Source: Desulfatibacillum aliphaticivorans DSM 15576
Lineage (GTDB): Bacteria > Desulfobacterota > Desulfobacteria > Desulfobacterales > Desulfatibacillaceae
Reading direction: 5' to 3'
Assembly: GCF_000429905.1 (NCBI RefSeq)
Contig: NZ_AUCT01000002.1
Coordinates: 186,001 to 250,000 of the forward strand
DNA: 64,000 bases
Part shown: positions 33,233-41,961 of the stretch, in pieces
Layout: each line of letters begins with the position of its first letter
Position numbering within the stretch: the stretch's first letter is position 1
The notes under the pieces: model-generated
Seen by the model: the letters and a program-made list of their open reading frames with translations, nothing else
Told to the model about the DNA's origin: nothing
Database searches by the model: none
Position numbers and translations under genes: made by a program

Positions 33233-34531
33233 ATGTCTACCAACAGCATGGAAGAACGGCTTCTGGCCTTGTCCGACCTTTCCAAAGTCGGACGTTATGA
33301 GATTGTGCGCAAACTGGGCCAAGGCGGCGCCAGCTTGGTTTTTTTGGGAAGAGATCCCTACATTAAAAGGCTGGTGGCTCTCAAACTTGCGCCCCTGGCT
33401 TCCTCCGGAGTAAGCGACAAGTTTTTCAAGGAAGTCCAATCCACCGGCAGGATGACTCACCCTAACATAGTGGCTGTATATGACGCCGGCCTTGCCAGGG
33501 ACTATTGCTACATAGCCATGGAGTATGTTGACGGCCCCCAGCTTTCGGAATTTTGCAAGCCGGGCGGGCTGATGCCCCTGGCCAACGCGGTCGAGTGCAT
33601 ATACAAAGTCGTGCGCGCCATAGGGTACGCCCATGAAAAAGGGATCGTGCATCGGGATCTTAAACCTTCCAACATCATCATGGAAGATACAAAGACCCCC
33701 AAAATCAGCGACTTCGGCATCGCCGTGGTCACGGAGGAAACCGCCCCTTTGGAGCAGGCGGGAACGCCCAGTTACATGTCTCCGGAACAATTAAGGGACG
33801 AAACGTGCTGCCCTCAAAGCGATATTTACGCACTTGGCTGCGTTCTTTATGAACTGCTCACGGGGCAAAAGGCCTTTGATGGGGACAGCTTTTTTTCCAT
33901 CATGTACAAGGTGATCAATGAAGAGCCGGTAGGGATTCGCGCCCTGAATCCCGATTTGCCGCCTATTTTGGAAAAAATCGTCGGCAAGGCCATGGCCAAG
34001 GACAAGCTGTACCGCTACTCCTCCTGCGAAGAGTTCGCCTTTGAGCTTAAAGTCGCCCTTCGCGGCCTAAGCGCCCCGGCGAAATTGGCCAAGAACAATG
34101 ACGTCGTTGAGTATGTGCAAAGCGTTTCGTTTTTCGCCGAATTTTCCAAGATTCATGTACGCGAACTTATGCGGGCCAGTGAAATGGTTCAGGTGAAAGA
34201 CGGCGAATGCATTGTGGAGGAAGGCGAGATTGACGACAGCTTTTACATTGTTCTTTCCGGGGCCACCAAGGTGATCCGCAGGGGGAATAAAGTTGCAACC
34301 ATTGGGATTGGGGAGTGCTTCGGCGAAATGGCTTATATTGGAGGAAGGCCCCGGAGCGCCTCTGTTATTTCGGAAGGCGACTGCATCCTGATGAAAATCA
34401 ACGGAGCCCTTCTGGACAGAGCGCCGGCCAAGATTCAGCTGCTTTTCTTCAAGCAATTCGCACTGACCCTGGTCAACCGTTTGTCCCGGAGCAGCTTTGA
34501 TCCCAAAGCATGTCTTGAGTCGGTTGTATAG
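33233..34531 (+). CDS. Ser/Thr protein kinase fused to cyclic-nucleotide-binding domain
   Basis: A 432-residue soluble protein. The Hanks-type kinase (about 20-280) has KLGQGGASLVFLG, VALKLAPL (Lys), GIVHRDLKPSNIIM, SDFGIAVV and GTPSYMSPEQL. A C-terminal cNMP-binding fold (about 295-420) has the phosphate-binding cassette IGIGECFGEMAYIGGRPRSA, whose F-G-E and R-S-A are the residues that bind cyclic nucleotides. Kinase activity may thus be set by cAMP, cGMP or a cyclic dinucleotide, as in eukaryotic PKG but as a bacterial fusion. No clear Shine-Dalgarno precedes ATG 33233; ATG 33248 is an alternative. It lies downstream of the FHA gene. Confidence 0.92.
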   Translation: MSTNSMEERLLALSDLSKVGRYEIVRKLGQGGASLVFLGRDPYIKRLVALKLAPLASSGVSDKFFKEVQSTGRMTHPNIVAVYDAGLARDYCYIAMEYVDGPQLSEFCKPGGLMPLANAVECIYKVVRAIGYAHEKGIVHRDLKPSNIIMEDTKTPKISDFGIAVVTEETAPLEQAGTPSYMSPEQLRDETCCPQSDIYALGCVLYELLTGQKAFDGDSFFSIMYKVINEEPVGIRALNPDLPPILEKIVGKAMAKDKLYRYSSCEEFAFELKVALRGLSAPAKLAKNNDVVEYVQSVSFFAEFSKIHVRELMRASEMVQVKDGECIVEEGEIDDSFYIVLSGATKVIRRGNKVATIGIGECFGEMAYIGGRPRSASVISEGDCILMKINGALLDRAPAKIQLLFFKQFALTLVNRLSRSSFDPKACLESVV

Positions 34532-34798
34532 AGCAGAGGAAGGCGGCCTGAACGGCCTTGTTAAAAGCCGCCAGCATGAAAACTTTCGCTGCGCCGGGGG
34601 TGGCGTAGAATATACAAACGCCGTCGTTTCAGGCGGTATTGCAACACGTTGCTTCACATTGCTCCATCCTAGGCGGCGCTTGGGATAACACTCGCGCATT
34701 TCGCCGACCAACTCTTTTTATCGTCTTGCACACTCTGCGTCCGCCTGCGGCGCCGGAGTTGAAGCGCATATCAACTACTTCGCATTGATGAGGTCCTC

Positions 34799-35737
34799 AT
34801 GGAAGACAAAAAAAGAAAAGTTCCCAGGGCGTCCAAAACTCCCAAAGGCGAAAAAACGCCCAAGCCGTCCAAGGCCTCCACTATAGCCCGAGGATTGAGC
34901 ATGGCCAAAGTGGTGGACAAGTTGCAGGCTTCCCTGAAAAACCTGGTGGAAGTTGGGGTTGTGGAGGATCTTAGCGCCCTGCTGAAAGCTGTCGCGGATA
35001 ACAAGGACAATGTGGTCGCGCTGCTGGAAAGGGGAACGTCCATGGCGGAGGAAGGGGAGCGCCTTGTTACAGACAACAGGGATGAACTGGACAGCATCAT
35101 CAGCAAAGGCGAGAAATCCATTGCGGCGCTGGCTTCCTCCGTGGAGCCGCTGCTGGAAAACCTGGTCGGCATTACCGATATGGCGGTTCAGAATAGGGAT
35201 AAAATCAGATCCCTGTTAACCAAAGCGGACGATATCCTGGAAGATACGGAGGGCATCAAGGCGCTTACCCAAAGCAGCCTGTTTGACGACCTTTCCACCA
35301 TAGCCCGCACCGTAGCCTCCAACAGCCAAAGGATCGAATCCATCATCGTGAAAGCCGATGACCTGCTGGACGATACGGACGGTCTGAAAGCCATCATGAG
35401 CGCTCCTTTTATAGACAACTTGAACGTCATAACCGGCGCAGTGGCGGGTGAAAGCAAGGCCATCGCTTCAGTCATCGGAAAGGCGGACGATCTGCTGGAC
35501 GAGCCGGAGGAAATGAAGGGACTTTTAAAAAATGCAGGCCGCATGGTAACGGCCCTTGCGGATCAAATGGAGGCGGTGGCCAAGGATCTGCCCACATTGA
35601 CGGACGGCGGCAAGTATGTCCTGGACTCCCTGCACCGTCTGTTGCCCAAGGTGGAAGCCATAGACGAAAGAGCCCTGAACAACTTCATGCTGAACAAGGG
35701 CATCAGGGTGTTTTTAAAGGCCTTTCCCAAACTATAG
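34799..35737 (+). CDS. Helical protein with 43-residue repeats
   Basis: A 312-residue protein I do not recognise. A basic, Lys/Pro-rich N-terminus (first 30 residues) is followed by long amphipathic helices. A repeat with an exact 43-residue step begins with KADDILEDTEGIKAL, KADDLLDDTDGLKAI and KADDLLDEPEEMKGL; earlier, weaker units (ERGTSMAEEGERLV, SKGEKSIAAL) may extend the array. There is no signal peptide or membrane segment. The pattern is reminiscent of coiled scaffold or MCE-tail proteins. It lies at the end of the kinase island after a 267-base gap, so it may be a phosphorylation target or scaffold, by position only. GAGG lies 5 bases before ATG 34799. Confidence 0.7.
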   Translation: MEDKKRKVPRASKTPKGEKTPKPSKASTIARGLSMAKVVDKLQASLKNLVEVGVVEDLSALLKAVADNKDNVVALLERGTSMAEEGERLVTDNRDELDSIISKGEKSIAALASSVEPLLENLVGITDMAVQNRDKIRSLLTKADDILEDTEGIKALTQSSLFDDLSTIARTVASNSQRIESIIVKADDLLDDTDGLKAIMSAPFIDNLNVITGAVAGESKAIASVIGKADDLLDEPEEMKGLLKNAGRMVTALADQMEAVAKDLPTLTDGGKYVLDSLHRLLPKVEAIDERALNNFMLNKGIRVFLKAFPKL

Positions 35738-35750
35738 GCCAGGGGAAACA

Positions 35751-36215
35751 TCAACCCGGCTGGCCGGACTGCTTGCCGGTCATTTCACGCGTATTCACGG
35801 CGAAGACCGTCGTGTTTTTCAGCGAAGCCTCGGAAAAAGGCGGCCAGCTTTCCGTGTAACGGGCCATGATCAGGTCCAGGGCCTTCTTTTTTTCTTCCAG
35901 GTCCTCGATAAACACGGCTTCGCCCATGGCCGCCACGCTTTGAAAACGCATGCCCCATTCGCAGGGACCGTCGCCGGGAACGGGCTCAACCCCGATGTCC
36001 AGTTCCACGCACGCCAGGGGATTTTTCCTCAGTATTTCGATTTTCCTGCCCTGATGCGCACTGTGAAAATAAAAAACTCCCGAGGAGTACCCAAAGTTCA
36101 TGGGAATCACATAAGGCTGACCCTGGTCGGACAAGGCCAGCCTGCAAACCTGCGCCTTGGCAATGACGCTCTCGATGTCCTTTATATCAACAATCTCTTT
36201 ATCTTTACGCCGCAT
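35751..36215 (-). CDS. Pyridoxamine 5'-phosphate oxidase-fold (flavin-binding) protein
   Basis: A 154-residue split-barrel protein with VCRLALSDQGQPYVIPMNFG, VFYFHSAHQGRKIEILRKNP and the following C-V-E-L-D strand, typical of the PNPOx-like/HugZ-NimA flavin-binding group. It may bind FMN, F420 or heme; a reductase role is generic. AGGGAGAAG precedes ATG 36215. It lies downstream of the hybrid histidine kinase on the same strand, separated by a hairpin, and converges on the helical-repeat gene 13 bases away. Confidence 0.85.
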   Translation of the reverse strand: MRRKDKEIVDIKDIESVIAKAQVCRLALSDQGQPYVIPMNFGYSSGVFYFHSAHQGRKIEILRKNPLACVELDIGVEPVPGDGPCEWGMRFQSVAAMGEAVFIEDLEEKKKALDLIMARYTESWPPFSEASLKNTTVFAVNTREMTGKQSGQPG

Positions 36216-36239
36216 GCTTCTCCCTCCATAAATACATAA

Positions 36240-36255
36240 GGCGGCGCACGCCGCC
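36240..36255 (-). terminator. Hairpin between hybrid kinase and PNPOx-like gene
   Basis: GGCGGC (36240-36245) pairs with GCCGCC (36250-36255) across GCAC. On the minus strand only TTATG follows, so it is a weak terminator or a processing site. Confidence 0.4.
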
Positions 36256-36289
36256 CCAAAATCAACATTGTTTTGTTTAAATATTTCTG

Positions 36290-38992
36290 CTAACAGCCGG
36301 CGTCCAGGGCCTTTTTGATAGCCTGGGTCAGCTCGGAGATTTCTATAGGCTTGGACAGGTAGCCGGAAATTTTTTGGCGAACTCCGTCCTCCAGGGCCTC
36401 GGGGCCGGCGTCGTCAAAACCGGACATCATGATGATTCTGGCTTCAGGATTAATCTTGAGTATATGCTCCACCATCTCGCATCCGCTTGCATCGGGCATG
36501 TTTCTATCCAATAGGACGACATCCGGCTTCCATCCGGAGTACTCCTGCAACCCCTTCACGGCCGAGCTGACCGCTCGCGGAGTGTATCCCGTGGCTGTCA
36601 GCAAATCAGCCAGGGGCTCCAGAAATGTTTTGTCGTCGTCAATCACAAGGATCTTTTCCGCCTGGCCGGTGATGGTCTCAAGACAAGCCTTCGGCGCCGC
36701 CTCGGGAATCTGCGAGGTATGGGGCAGCAGAACCGTAAAAGCCGTTCCCACGCCCACCTTGGAATTGACGTGGATTTTGCCGCCGTGGTCTTTAACAATG
36801 GCGTACGAAGTGGATAAGCCAAGACCGGTTCCCTTGCCTGGCTCCTTGGTTGTGAAAAACGGCTTGAAAATTTCCCGGGTCATTTCAGCGTCCATGCCGT
36901 GCCCCGTATCTGAAATGGTAATTTCCACTCCGTCCGGTGCGCTGACGGCCTGAATGTCAAGCTGACCGCCTTTCGGCATGGCATCCCTGGCGTTGGTGCA
37001 CAGGTTCATGAAAACCTGCCCCAGTTCGGAGCGGTTTCCATAAACAGCCAGCGGGTCGGGCAGGCTGCGATGCGTAACGATGCGCTTGTCGAAAACCTTG
37101 GAGACGACCTGATAAATCTCCCGCAGCAATTGGGTGACGTCAAAAACGGTCTTGTCGCCATTGGTGTCAGGCCGGGAGTATTGCAGGATGCTGCGGATAA
37201 GATCCGATCCCATGGAGGCCAAATCCAGCAAGGCGTCCGTCTGGCGGTCCAGGCCGTCCAGGCCGCCGTACTTCATCTGCATTAATTGCACGTTGGCCGT
37301 AATGCCTGAAAGCACGTTGCGGAAGTTGTGCGTCACGCCGGAAACGATCTCCCCCATGACCTCCATTCGCTGGGAAAGGGCGACCCTGTCGCGAAAAACG
37401 TATTGGCAGGTGTCAACATCCACTTCTTCTTCAGGAGGATTGGATTTCTGGGCGGCCGACGATTCCAGGGAAGTGCGCTCCACGAGGATGGCGTCCGCAG
37501 TCCGGCCTAAGGCCTCGTGGCATTCCTGGGTTTCCTTTTCCCGCTCCAAACCGCGGGAGAAGGAGTCCACGGCGAATTTCAGGATGCTGGCTTCCGCAGC
37601 GCGCCACGGCGTCATGGACTTGCAGTTATCAAAGCCGATAACGCCCTGAAATTTACCGCCCACAAAAAGCGGAATAAGCAGAATAGCCTGCACATCCTCG
37701 CTTTTAAACCGGAATATGGCGTCGTCAGGGGAGCTGGATTCGGTCTCGGAAACAAACCATCCTTTGGCGAACTTCTTCCGCCAGCGCTTGGGATACTTCA
37801 CACGGGCCAGCTTGGAATCCTTCTCCTGGGAAGGAAAGCCCGAGGAGCACCATTCGGCGACCTGCCTGGCGTAAACCTTGTTATTCTCCACCGCTATATT
37901 GGAAAACCAGTAACAGCGGGAGGCCCCGGCCGCCTGCCCCAGTTCAGCCAGGATCAGATCGGCCTGTCCGGAGGCGGACTTGCCGGAAAAGCACAGACCG
38001 GACACAATGTTCGCCGCCTTTAAAAGGCCCATCTGCCGGTCCAAAAGGGTGGTGTCCCTGGCGGTGAGCATCAGGCCATGATTTTCTCCGGAATTTTTGC
38101 TCAGAGCATCGGCGTGAACGGACATGATGCGGCCGCCCGCCGAGAGGTTTTTGCACGCCCTTTTAGCGGGCTCGTCCTTCACCTCCGAAGCTATAATCTC
38201 GTTTTTAATGCACCCTTCACAGGCTTCCGGCTTATGGAAGAAAATCTCATAGCATTTCTTTCCCAGCACGTCCTTTCTGTTCTTTCGCAAAAAGGATAAA
38301 AAGGTCCGGTTCACATAGACCGCCTGCGCTTCCGCATCCAGCACCATGACGCCTTCCCCCACCTTCTTAAGTACGGCCTCGTGATAGGATTGAAAAGCCT
38401 CAAGCTCCGGATTGGAGTCCTTTTTTTCGTTGGCGGAATGGGCCTCAAGGGCGCTGTGAATTTTTTGGGCGGGAATTGGACGGGCCTTTTCAAAACCCAG
38501 GGCGGCGACGTCCACCAGGATGCATAACAAGTTCCTGTCTGTATCGGAAAAGAGTCCTTTTTTTTTATTGAGGATTTCAATGGCGCCAATAACGCGGCCG
38601 CGGCTTTTGATGGGGGCGCAGGCTGCGGAATGGGTGTTAAACCCCGTGAGTTTGTCGGCGGCGCCGGAAAACCGGGGATCGTTTTTTACGTCGTTGACGA
38701 CCAGCGGCAGATCATTCTCCACAACCCAGCCAATAATCCCCTGGCCGGAGGGAAAGCGCTGCCCACGCAGTATTTCGGCGGCTTTTCCTGCAGTAAAATA
38801 AAAAGCGAGTTGTGTGGGATCTTCCTGATCTATGAGGGCGATGGTTCCGGCCTCGGCTTCAAGCAATTCCACCGAGCCCTCAACCATGGTAGAGAAAACC
38901 GCATGGTCCCCTCTGCTGGAATTAACCAACCGCAGGAACTGACTAATTATTCCAAGCTGCTGGGATTTAGAATCCCGCTGGTTTTCTGACAT
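36290..38992 (-). CDS. GAF-PAS-GAF hybrid histidine kinase with C-terminal receiver
   Basis: A 900-residue soluble kinase. GAF 1 spans about 20-180, PAS about 205-320 (GVMVLDAEAQAVYVNRTFLS), and GAF 2 about 325-500. HisKA has the phospho-acceptor in GVTHNFRNVLSG (about 552). HATPase_c has N, G1 and G2 boxes NLCTNARDAM, ISDTGHGMD and GKGTGLGLSTSY. The C-terminal receiver (about 775-895) has the acceptor Asp in VVLLDRNMPDASG and SGYLSKPIE. The PAS carries a small cysteine motif, HKPEACEGCIK, known from redox/metal-type PAS domains. ATG 38992 follows GAGG. It is in the same orientation as the MglA/roadblock cluster upstream and may sense a diffusible or redox signal. Confidence 0.93.
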   Translation of the reverse strand: MSENQRDSKSQQLGIISQFLRLVNSSRGDHAVFSTMVEGSVELLEAEAGTIALIDQEDPTQLAFYFTAGKAAEILRGQRFPSGQGIIGWVVENDLPLVVNDVKNDPRFSGAADKLTGFNTHSAACAPIKSRGRVIGAIEILNKKKGLFSDTDRNLLCILVDVAALGFEKARPIPAQKIHSALEAHSANEKKDSNPELEAFQSYHEAVLKKVGEGVMVLDAEAQAVYVNRTFLSFLRKNRKDVLGKKCYEIFFHKPEACEGCIKNEIIASEVKDEPAKRACKNLSAGGRIMSVHADALSKNSGENHGLMLTARDTTLLDRQMGLLKAANIVSGLCFSGKSASGQADLILAELGQAAGASRCYWFSNIAVENNKVYARQVAEWCSSGFPSQEKDSKLARVKYPKRWRKKFAKGWFVSETESSSPDDAIFRFKSEDVQAILLIPLFVGGKFQGVIGFDNCKSMTPWRAAEASILKFAVDSFSRGLEREKETQECHEALGRTADAILVERTSLESSAAQKSNPPEEEVDVDTCQYVFRDRVALSQRMEVMGEIVSGVTHNFRNVLSGITANVQLMQMKYGGLDGLDRQTDALLDLASMGSDLIRSILQYSRPDTNGDKTVFDVTQLLREIYQVVSKVFDKRIVTHRSLPDPLAVYGNRSELGQVFMNLCTNARDAMPKGGQLDIQAVSAPDGVEITISDTGHGMDAEMTREIFKPFFTTKEPGKGTGLGLSTSYAIVKDHGGKIHVNSKVGVGTAFTVLLPHTSQIPEAAPKACLETITGQAEKILVIDDDKTFLEPLADLLTATGYTPRAVSSAVKGLQEYSGWKPDVVLLDRNMPDASGCEMVEHILKINPEARIIMMSGFDDAGPEALEDGVRQKISGYLSKPIEISELTQAIKKALDAGC

Positions 38993-39077
38993 TATTAAGC
39001 CTCATACCCGCGGCCGCATGACAAGAAAAATAGGAGGGTTTACCGCCCGGAATATTTACGGAATTTCAAATGGGGCT

Positions 39078-39266
39078 TTAAAACAGCGTGTCGTCCTTGT
39101 CGTCCTTTTTCACCTTGACTTCCGGATTTCTCTCATCCCTTTTCACGATCCTAAGGATGTCCAGGCAGCCTTCGCATTTAATAGGTTTGGACTTGTCCTC
39201 CAAGGCCTCCAGGGGGACGACGTTTTTATGTCCGCATTCTTCACAAAAAATAATGGTGGTTTCCAT
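39078..39266 (-). CDS. Small zinc-ribbon protein
   Basis: A 62-residue protein with two C-x-x-C knuckles, FCEECGHKN and IKCEGCLD, followed by a charged tail rich in Lys and Asp. It probably binds one zinc ion and may act as an adaptor. I chose ATG 39266; a TTG at 39278 directly abuts the Shine-Dalgarno AAGGAG (39280-39285). It lies between the coiled-protein gene and the hybrid histidine kinase, in the same direction. Confidence 0.75.
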   Translation of the reverse strand: METTIIFCEECGHKNVVPLEALEDKSKPIKCEGCLDILRIVKRDERNPEVKVKKDDKDDTLF

Positions 39267-39302
39267 GGGATGCTGCAACTCCTTGATAAAACTTGACCCG
39301 GG

Positions 39303-40073
39303 CTAGTCCCGGTTTTTTAAATCCTGAATTTCCTTTCTTAAGGCTTCCGATTCCGTTCGAATGGTCTCGGTCAATTCAGCGATGGCAATGACCACCTTTT
39401 CCATAACCACTTCCAAAGCGCCCGTATCCATGGAAATGGAAGCTGTGCCCATGCCCGGCACGGCTGCGCCGCCCGCGACTTCCCGTCCGGACGACTCTAC
39501 GGAGACCATGGACTCGGCGGTGGAGTCCTCGCCTTCTCCGGCGTCAGTCTGGGCGGAAGATTCTTCGGCGAAATCAAAGTCCGAAGGCGGCGCTCCGGTC
39601 TCTTTGGGCGTTTTGGAGGCGGCAATATCCTCCCGGAGTTTTTTAAACTTGGCCACGTCCTCCATGACGATCTGTTTTCTGGACTCCTGGTCCATGCCTG
39701 TCATGCTGAGGACTTTCTCCAAGTTTTTATAAGCGTTTTGCAAAAGGCCGACCGAGTCCGGGTGGGCTTCCGCCTTGCGCTTTGAAATGTATTTTCCCAG
39801 ATTATCCAACAAGGAGAGAAAGGTCTTAACTACGGGGTCGTCTGCCCACCTGGATTTCAGCCGGTCCACCTCGCCCTTGAGCTTGGCCATGATCTCGTCT
39901 GTAATCTCCCAGTCCAGGGAGAGAATCAGGGCTTTTAACTCTTTGATGCCGAGTTCTTCCGCAGGATCCAAGGCTTCGTCTTCAACTTCGGCTTCCCACT
40001 CATCTTCCGAGAAAAACTCATCCAAACGAGCATCTGCTTCAGCCGCAATCAATTCTTCCTCTTTGGTGGTCAA
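39303..40073 (-). CDS. Acidic coiled-coil protein downstream of mglA
   Basis: A 256-residue protein of unknown family. The N-terminus is very acidic (FFSEDEWEAEVEDEALDPAE). A helical middle with LKALILSLDWEITDEIMAKL and a basic-hydrophobic helix follows. The C-terminus ends in a predicted coiled coil (IAIAELTETIRTESEALRKE). There is no signal peptide. TTG 40073 is preceded by AGGAGAAGG and lies 10 bases after the mglA stop, so the two are probably translated together. It may be an MglA effector or regulator, by position. Confidence 0.7.
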   Translation of the reverse strand: MTTKEEELIAAEADARLDEFFSEDEWEAEVEDEALDPAEELGIKELKALILSLDWEITDEIMAKLKGEVDRLKSRWADDPVVKTFLSLLDNLGKYISKRKAEAHPDSVGLLQNAYKNLEKVLSMTGMDQESRKQIVMEDVAKFKKLREDIAASKTPKETGAPPSDFDFAEESSAQTDAGEGEDSTAESMVSVESSGREVAGGAAVPGMGTASISMDTGALEVVMEKVVIAIAELTETIRTESEALRKEIQDLKNRD

Positions 40074-40083
40074 TGGCCTTCTC

Positions 40084-40689
40084 CTATTTGAGTTCCTTGT
40101 GCAGGGACGCCACGGCGATGGATATGATCTTTTTCAGGGTAGGCACAACATTCTCACCGGTCATGGCGCTAGCGCCGAAACTGGGAACCTTGAGTTTACT
40201 GTTGAGGTCTTTTTCCATCCGTTCGATGGTTAAGAGCTGGATGCCTTGCTTGGCCAAATCGCGTTTATTGTACTGCAACACCAGCGGAATTTTAAAAATA
40301 TTCTTGTTGTAGGCCGCCAGATTCTCCTGAAGGTTTTTCAAGGACAAAAAGTTATGCTCTCTGCGCAACGCCATGGAGTCGGCCACAAACACCACGCCGT
40401 CCACGCCTTGCAGCACCAGCCGACGGGTGGCGTTGTATTTCACCTGGCCAGGCACGGTGTAGAGATTGACCTTAATGTCGTATCCCTTGATTTTGCCGAT
40501 ATCAAACGGAAAGAAGTCAAAATACAGGGTTCGGTCGCCGTGGGTCTTGATGCTGACCATGTCGGACTTGATCCGTTCCTGGAACTTCTTGAAGATATAC
40601 TCCAGGTTGGTCGTTTTTCCGCCCCTGCCGGGACCGTAGTAAACGATCTTAACCTGTACTTCCTTCTTTTTCAGATTGATGAATGCCAA
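40084..40689 (-). CDS. mglA: MglA-family small GTPase
   Basis: A 201-residue Ras-like GTPase. It begins AFINLKKKEVQVKIVYYGPG, closely matching Myxococcus MglA. The P-loop is GPGRGGKTT, the switch region VNLYTVPGQ carries the G-Q pair, and the guanine specificity motif is YNKRD; SALMP is replaced by SAMTG. MglA GTPases set polarity of motility or signalling complexes with roadblock GAP MglB. The start is TTG 40689 with GAGGG upstream. Gene order: MglB-like roadblock gene, mglA, then the acidic coiled protein. Confidence 0.9.
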   Translation of the reverse strand: MAFINLKKKEVQVKIVYYGPGRGGKTTNLEYIFKKFQERIKSDMVSIKTHGDRTLYFDFFPFDIGKIKGYDIKVNLYTVPGQVKYNATRRLVLQGVDGVVFVADSMALRREHNFLSLKNLQENLAAYNKNIFKIPLVLQYNKRDLAKQGIQLLTIERMEKDLNSKLKVPSFGASAMTGENVVPTLKKIISIAVASLHKELK

Positions 40690-40786
40690 TGCTGATCCCT
40701 CTCATTGCCAGTTTGCGTCTGTGCTCGATGGCCCGCCGGAAATCCGTCATGGACGGAGAGCGCATCCCACCAGATCAGGTTAGGCC

Positions 40787-41227
40787 CTAATCTGCGTCCG
40801 ACTCCGAATCCAGCAGATTGGCAAGGAGCATCGTTTTATAAAGCAACGAATCCTTGATTTTCTTTGCCACCTCTTCCACCCGGAGCCTTAAGAAACCGAG
40901 CGAGACGTCATTCCCGAAAATGGTAATGAGCAGAAAGTCGTCCTCCACTTTGGAAAAGTGGATGCTTTCCGATTCTCCTTTATGGAAGAGAAGCGTAAAA
41001 TTCTCCTCGCCGACAATCTGGGCCATCGCGTTGACAGCGCCGAAGTTCCCCGCGGCCAGCGCAGCCAGCGAATAAAGATCGTGCTGACAATTCCCGTCGT
41101 CGCAACGTGCGATGATATTGCCGGCCATGTCGATGAGCAAGGTGACATTCACCCCGATGTCGATGAGCTCTTCCTTCAGGATGCTCTCAACCCTGTCGAG
41201 TTCCTTTTGTCCAAACCCGTATTCCAT
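40787..41227 (-). CDS. MglB-like roadblock/LC7-domain protein
   Basis: A 146-residue protein with a full roadblock fold: an N-terminal helix, then VNVTLLIDMAGNIIARCDDG, LAALAAGNFGAVNAMAQIVG, the strand TLLFHKGESESIHFSKVEDD and FLLITIFG. This resembles MglB, the GTPase-activating dimer partner of MglA, which follows 97 bases downstream. ATG 41227 lies 14 bases after the upstream histidine-kinase stop. Confidence 0.85.
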   Translation of the reverse strand: MEYGFGQKELDRVESILKEELIDIGVNVTLLIDMAGNIIARCDDGNCQHDLYSLAALAAGNFGAVNAMAQIVGEENFTLLFHKGESESIHFSKVEDDFLLITIFGNDVSLGFLRLRVEEVAKKIKDSLLYKTMLLANLLDSESDAD

Positions 41228-41241
41228 TCACCCTTGTCCTT

Positions 41242-41961
41242 TTAAAAGCTATCCATAGTGTTTAACCAGACCTCCACTGTGGCGCCCTGGCCTCTAGCGC
41301 TTATGACTCTCAGTTCCCCTCCCATTTTCGCCACAATGCGGTATGAAGTGGAAAGACCCAAACCGTCCCCGCCTTCTTTTGTGGAAAACAATGGAACCAA
41401 AATTTTCTTATGATGCTCGTTCATGACGCCCTTTCCGTTGTCCTCCACGGAAATGACCAAACGGCCCTCCCTGGCTTGCGCAGTCAAGGATATTTTGGGC
41501 CTGTCCACGTCCTGCAAGGCGTCAACAGCGTTGTCAATCAGGCAGTCGAGAACCCGCGCCAGCGCGTCCTTATCGGCCGACACCATGCAGGCGCCGGCGC
41601 TGCAATCCTGGCTGAAGCCTATGTTAAGCCTGGCCAGCCTCTCGCTGACAGGAATAAGATAGTCGCTCCAAAATACAAGTAAAGGAACCGGCCTGTTTTC
41701 AGGCTCCGGGGCAGAATAGCTGCGCAGCTTTTCGATAAAGTGCTGCTGCCTGGCCACCTGGCCCAGCGCTCTATCCAGGTACTCCGAGCGCTTGGCTTCA
41801 TCAAAGCTGTTATATTGCGCCGCCAGCACCTGGAGTGTAATCTTTAACGAGTTGACCGAGTTCGCAAGCTCATGCCGCAACGCGGAGTATGCCTGGTCCA
41901 GCAATTCGATCGATTTTATATTGTCGTCCGAAGCCCCTATGTGCTCCGCAGGGCGGCTCAT
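41242..41961 (-). CDS. Soluble histidine kinase (HisKA/HATPase_c)
   Basis: A 239-residue minimal kinase with no sensor domain. The phospho-acceptor helix is ALRHELANSVNSLKI near residue 30. The ATPase domain has DCLIDNAVDALQD (N box), VEDNGKGV (G1) and GDGLGLSTSY (G2). As it lacks a sensor, it probably takes its input from the roadblock/MglA proteins around it. The start (ATG 41961) overlaps the stop of the upstream roadblock gene as ATGA, so they are coupled. The REC-DUF4388 protein upstream is the likely phospho-acceptor partner (inference). Confidence 0.88.
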   Translation of the reverse strand: MSRPAEHIGASDDNIKSIELLDQAYSALRHELANSVNSLKITLQVLAAQYNSFDEAKRSEYLDRALGQVARQQHFIEKLRSYSAPEPENRPVPLLVFWSDYLIPVSERLARLNIGFSQDCSAGACMVSADKDALARVLDCLIDNAVDALQDVDRPKISLTAQAREGRLVISVEDNGKGVMNEHHKKILVPLFSTKEGGDGLGLSTSYRIVAKMGGELRVISARGQGATVEVWLNTMDSF

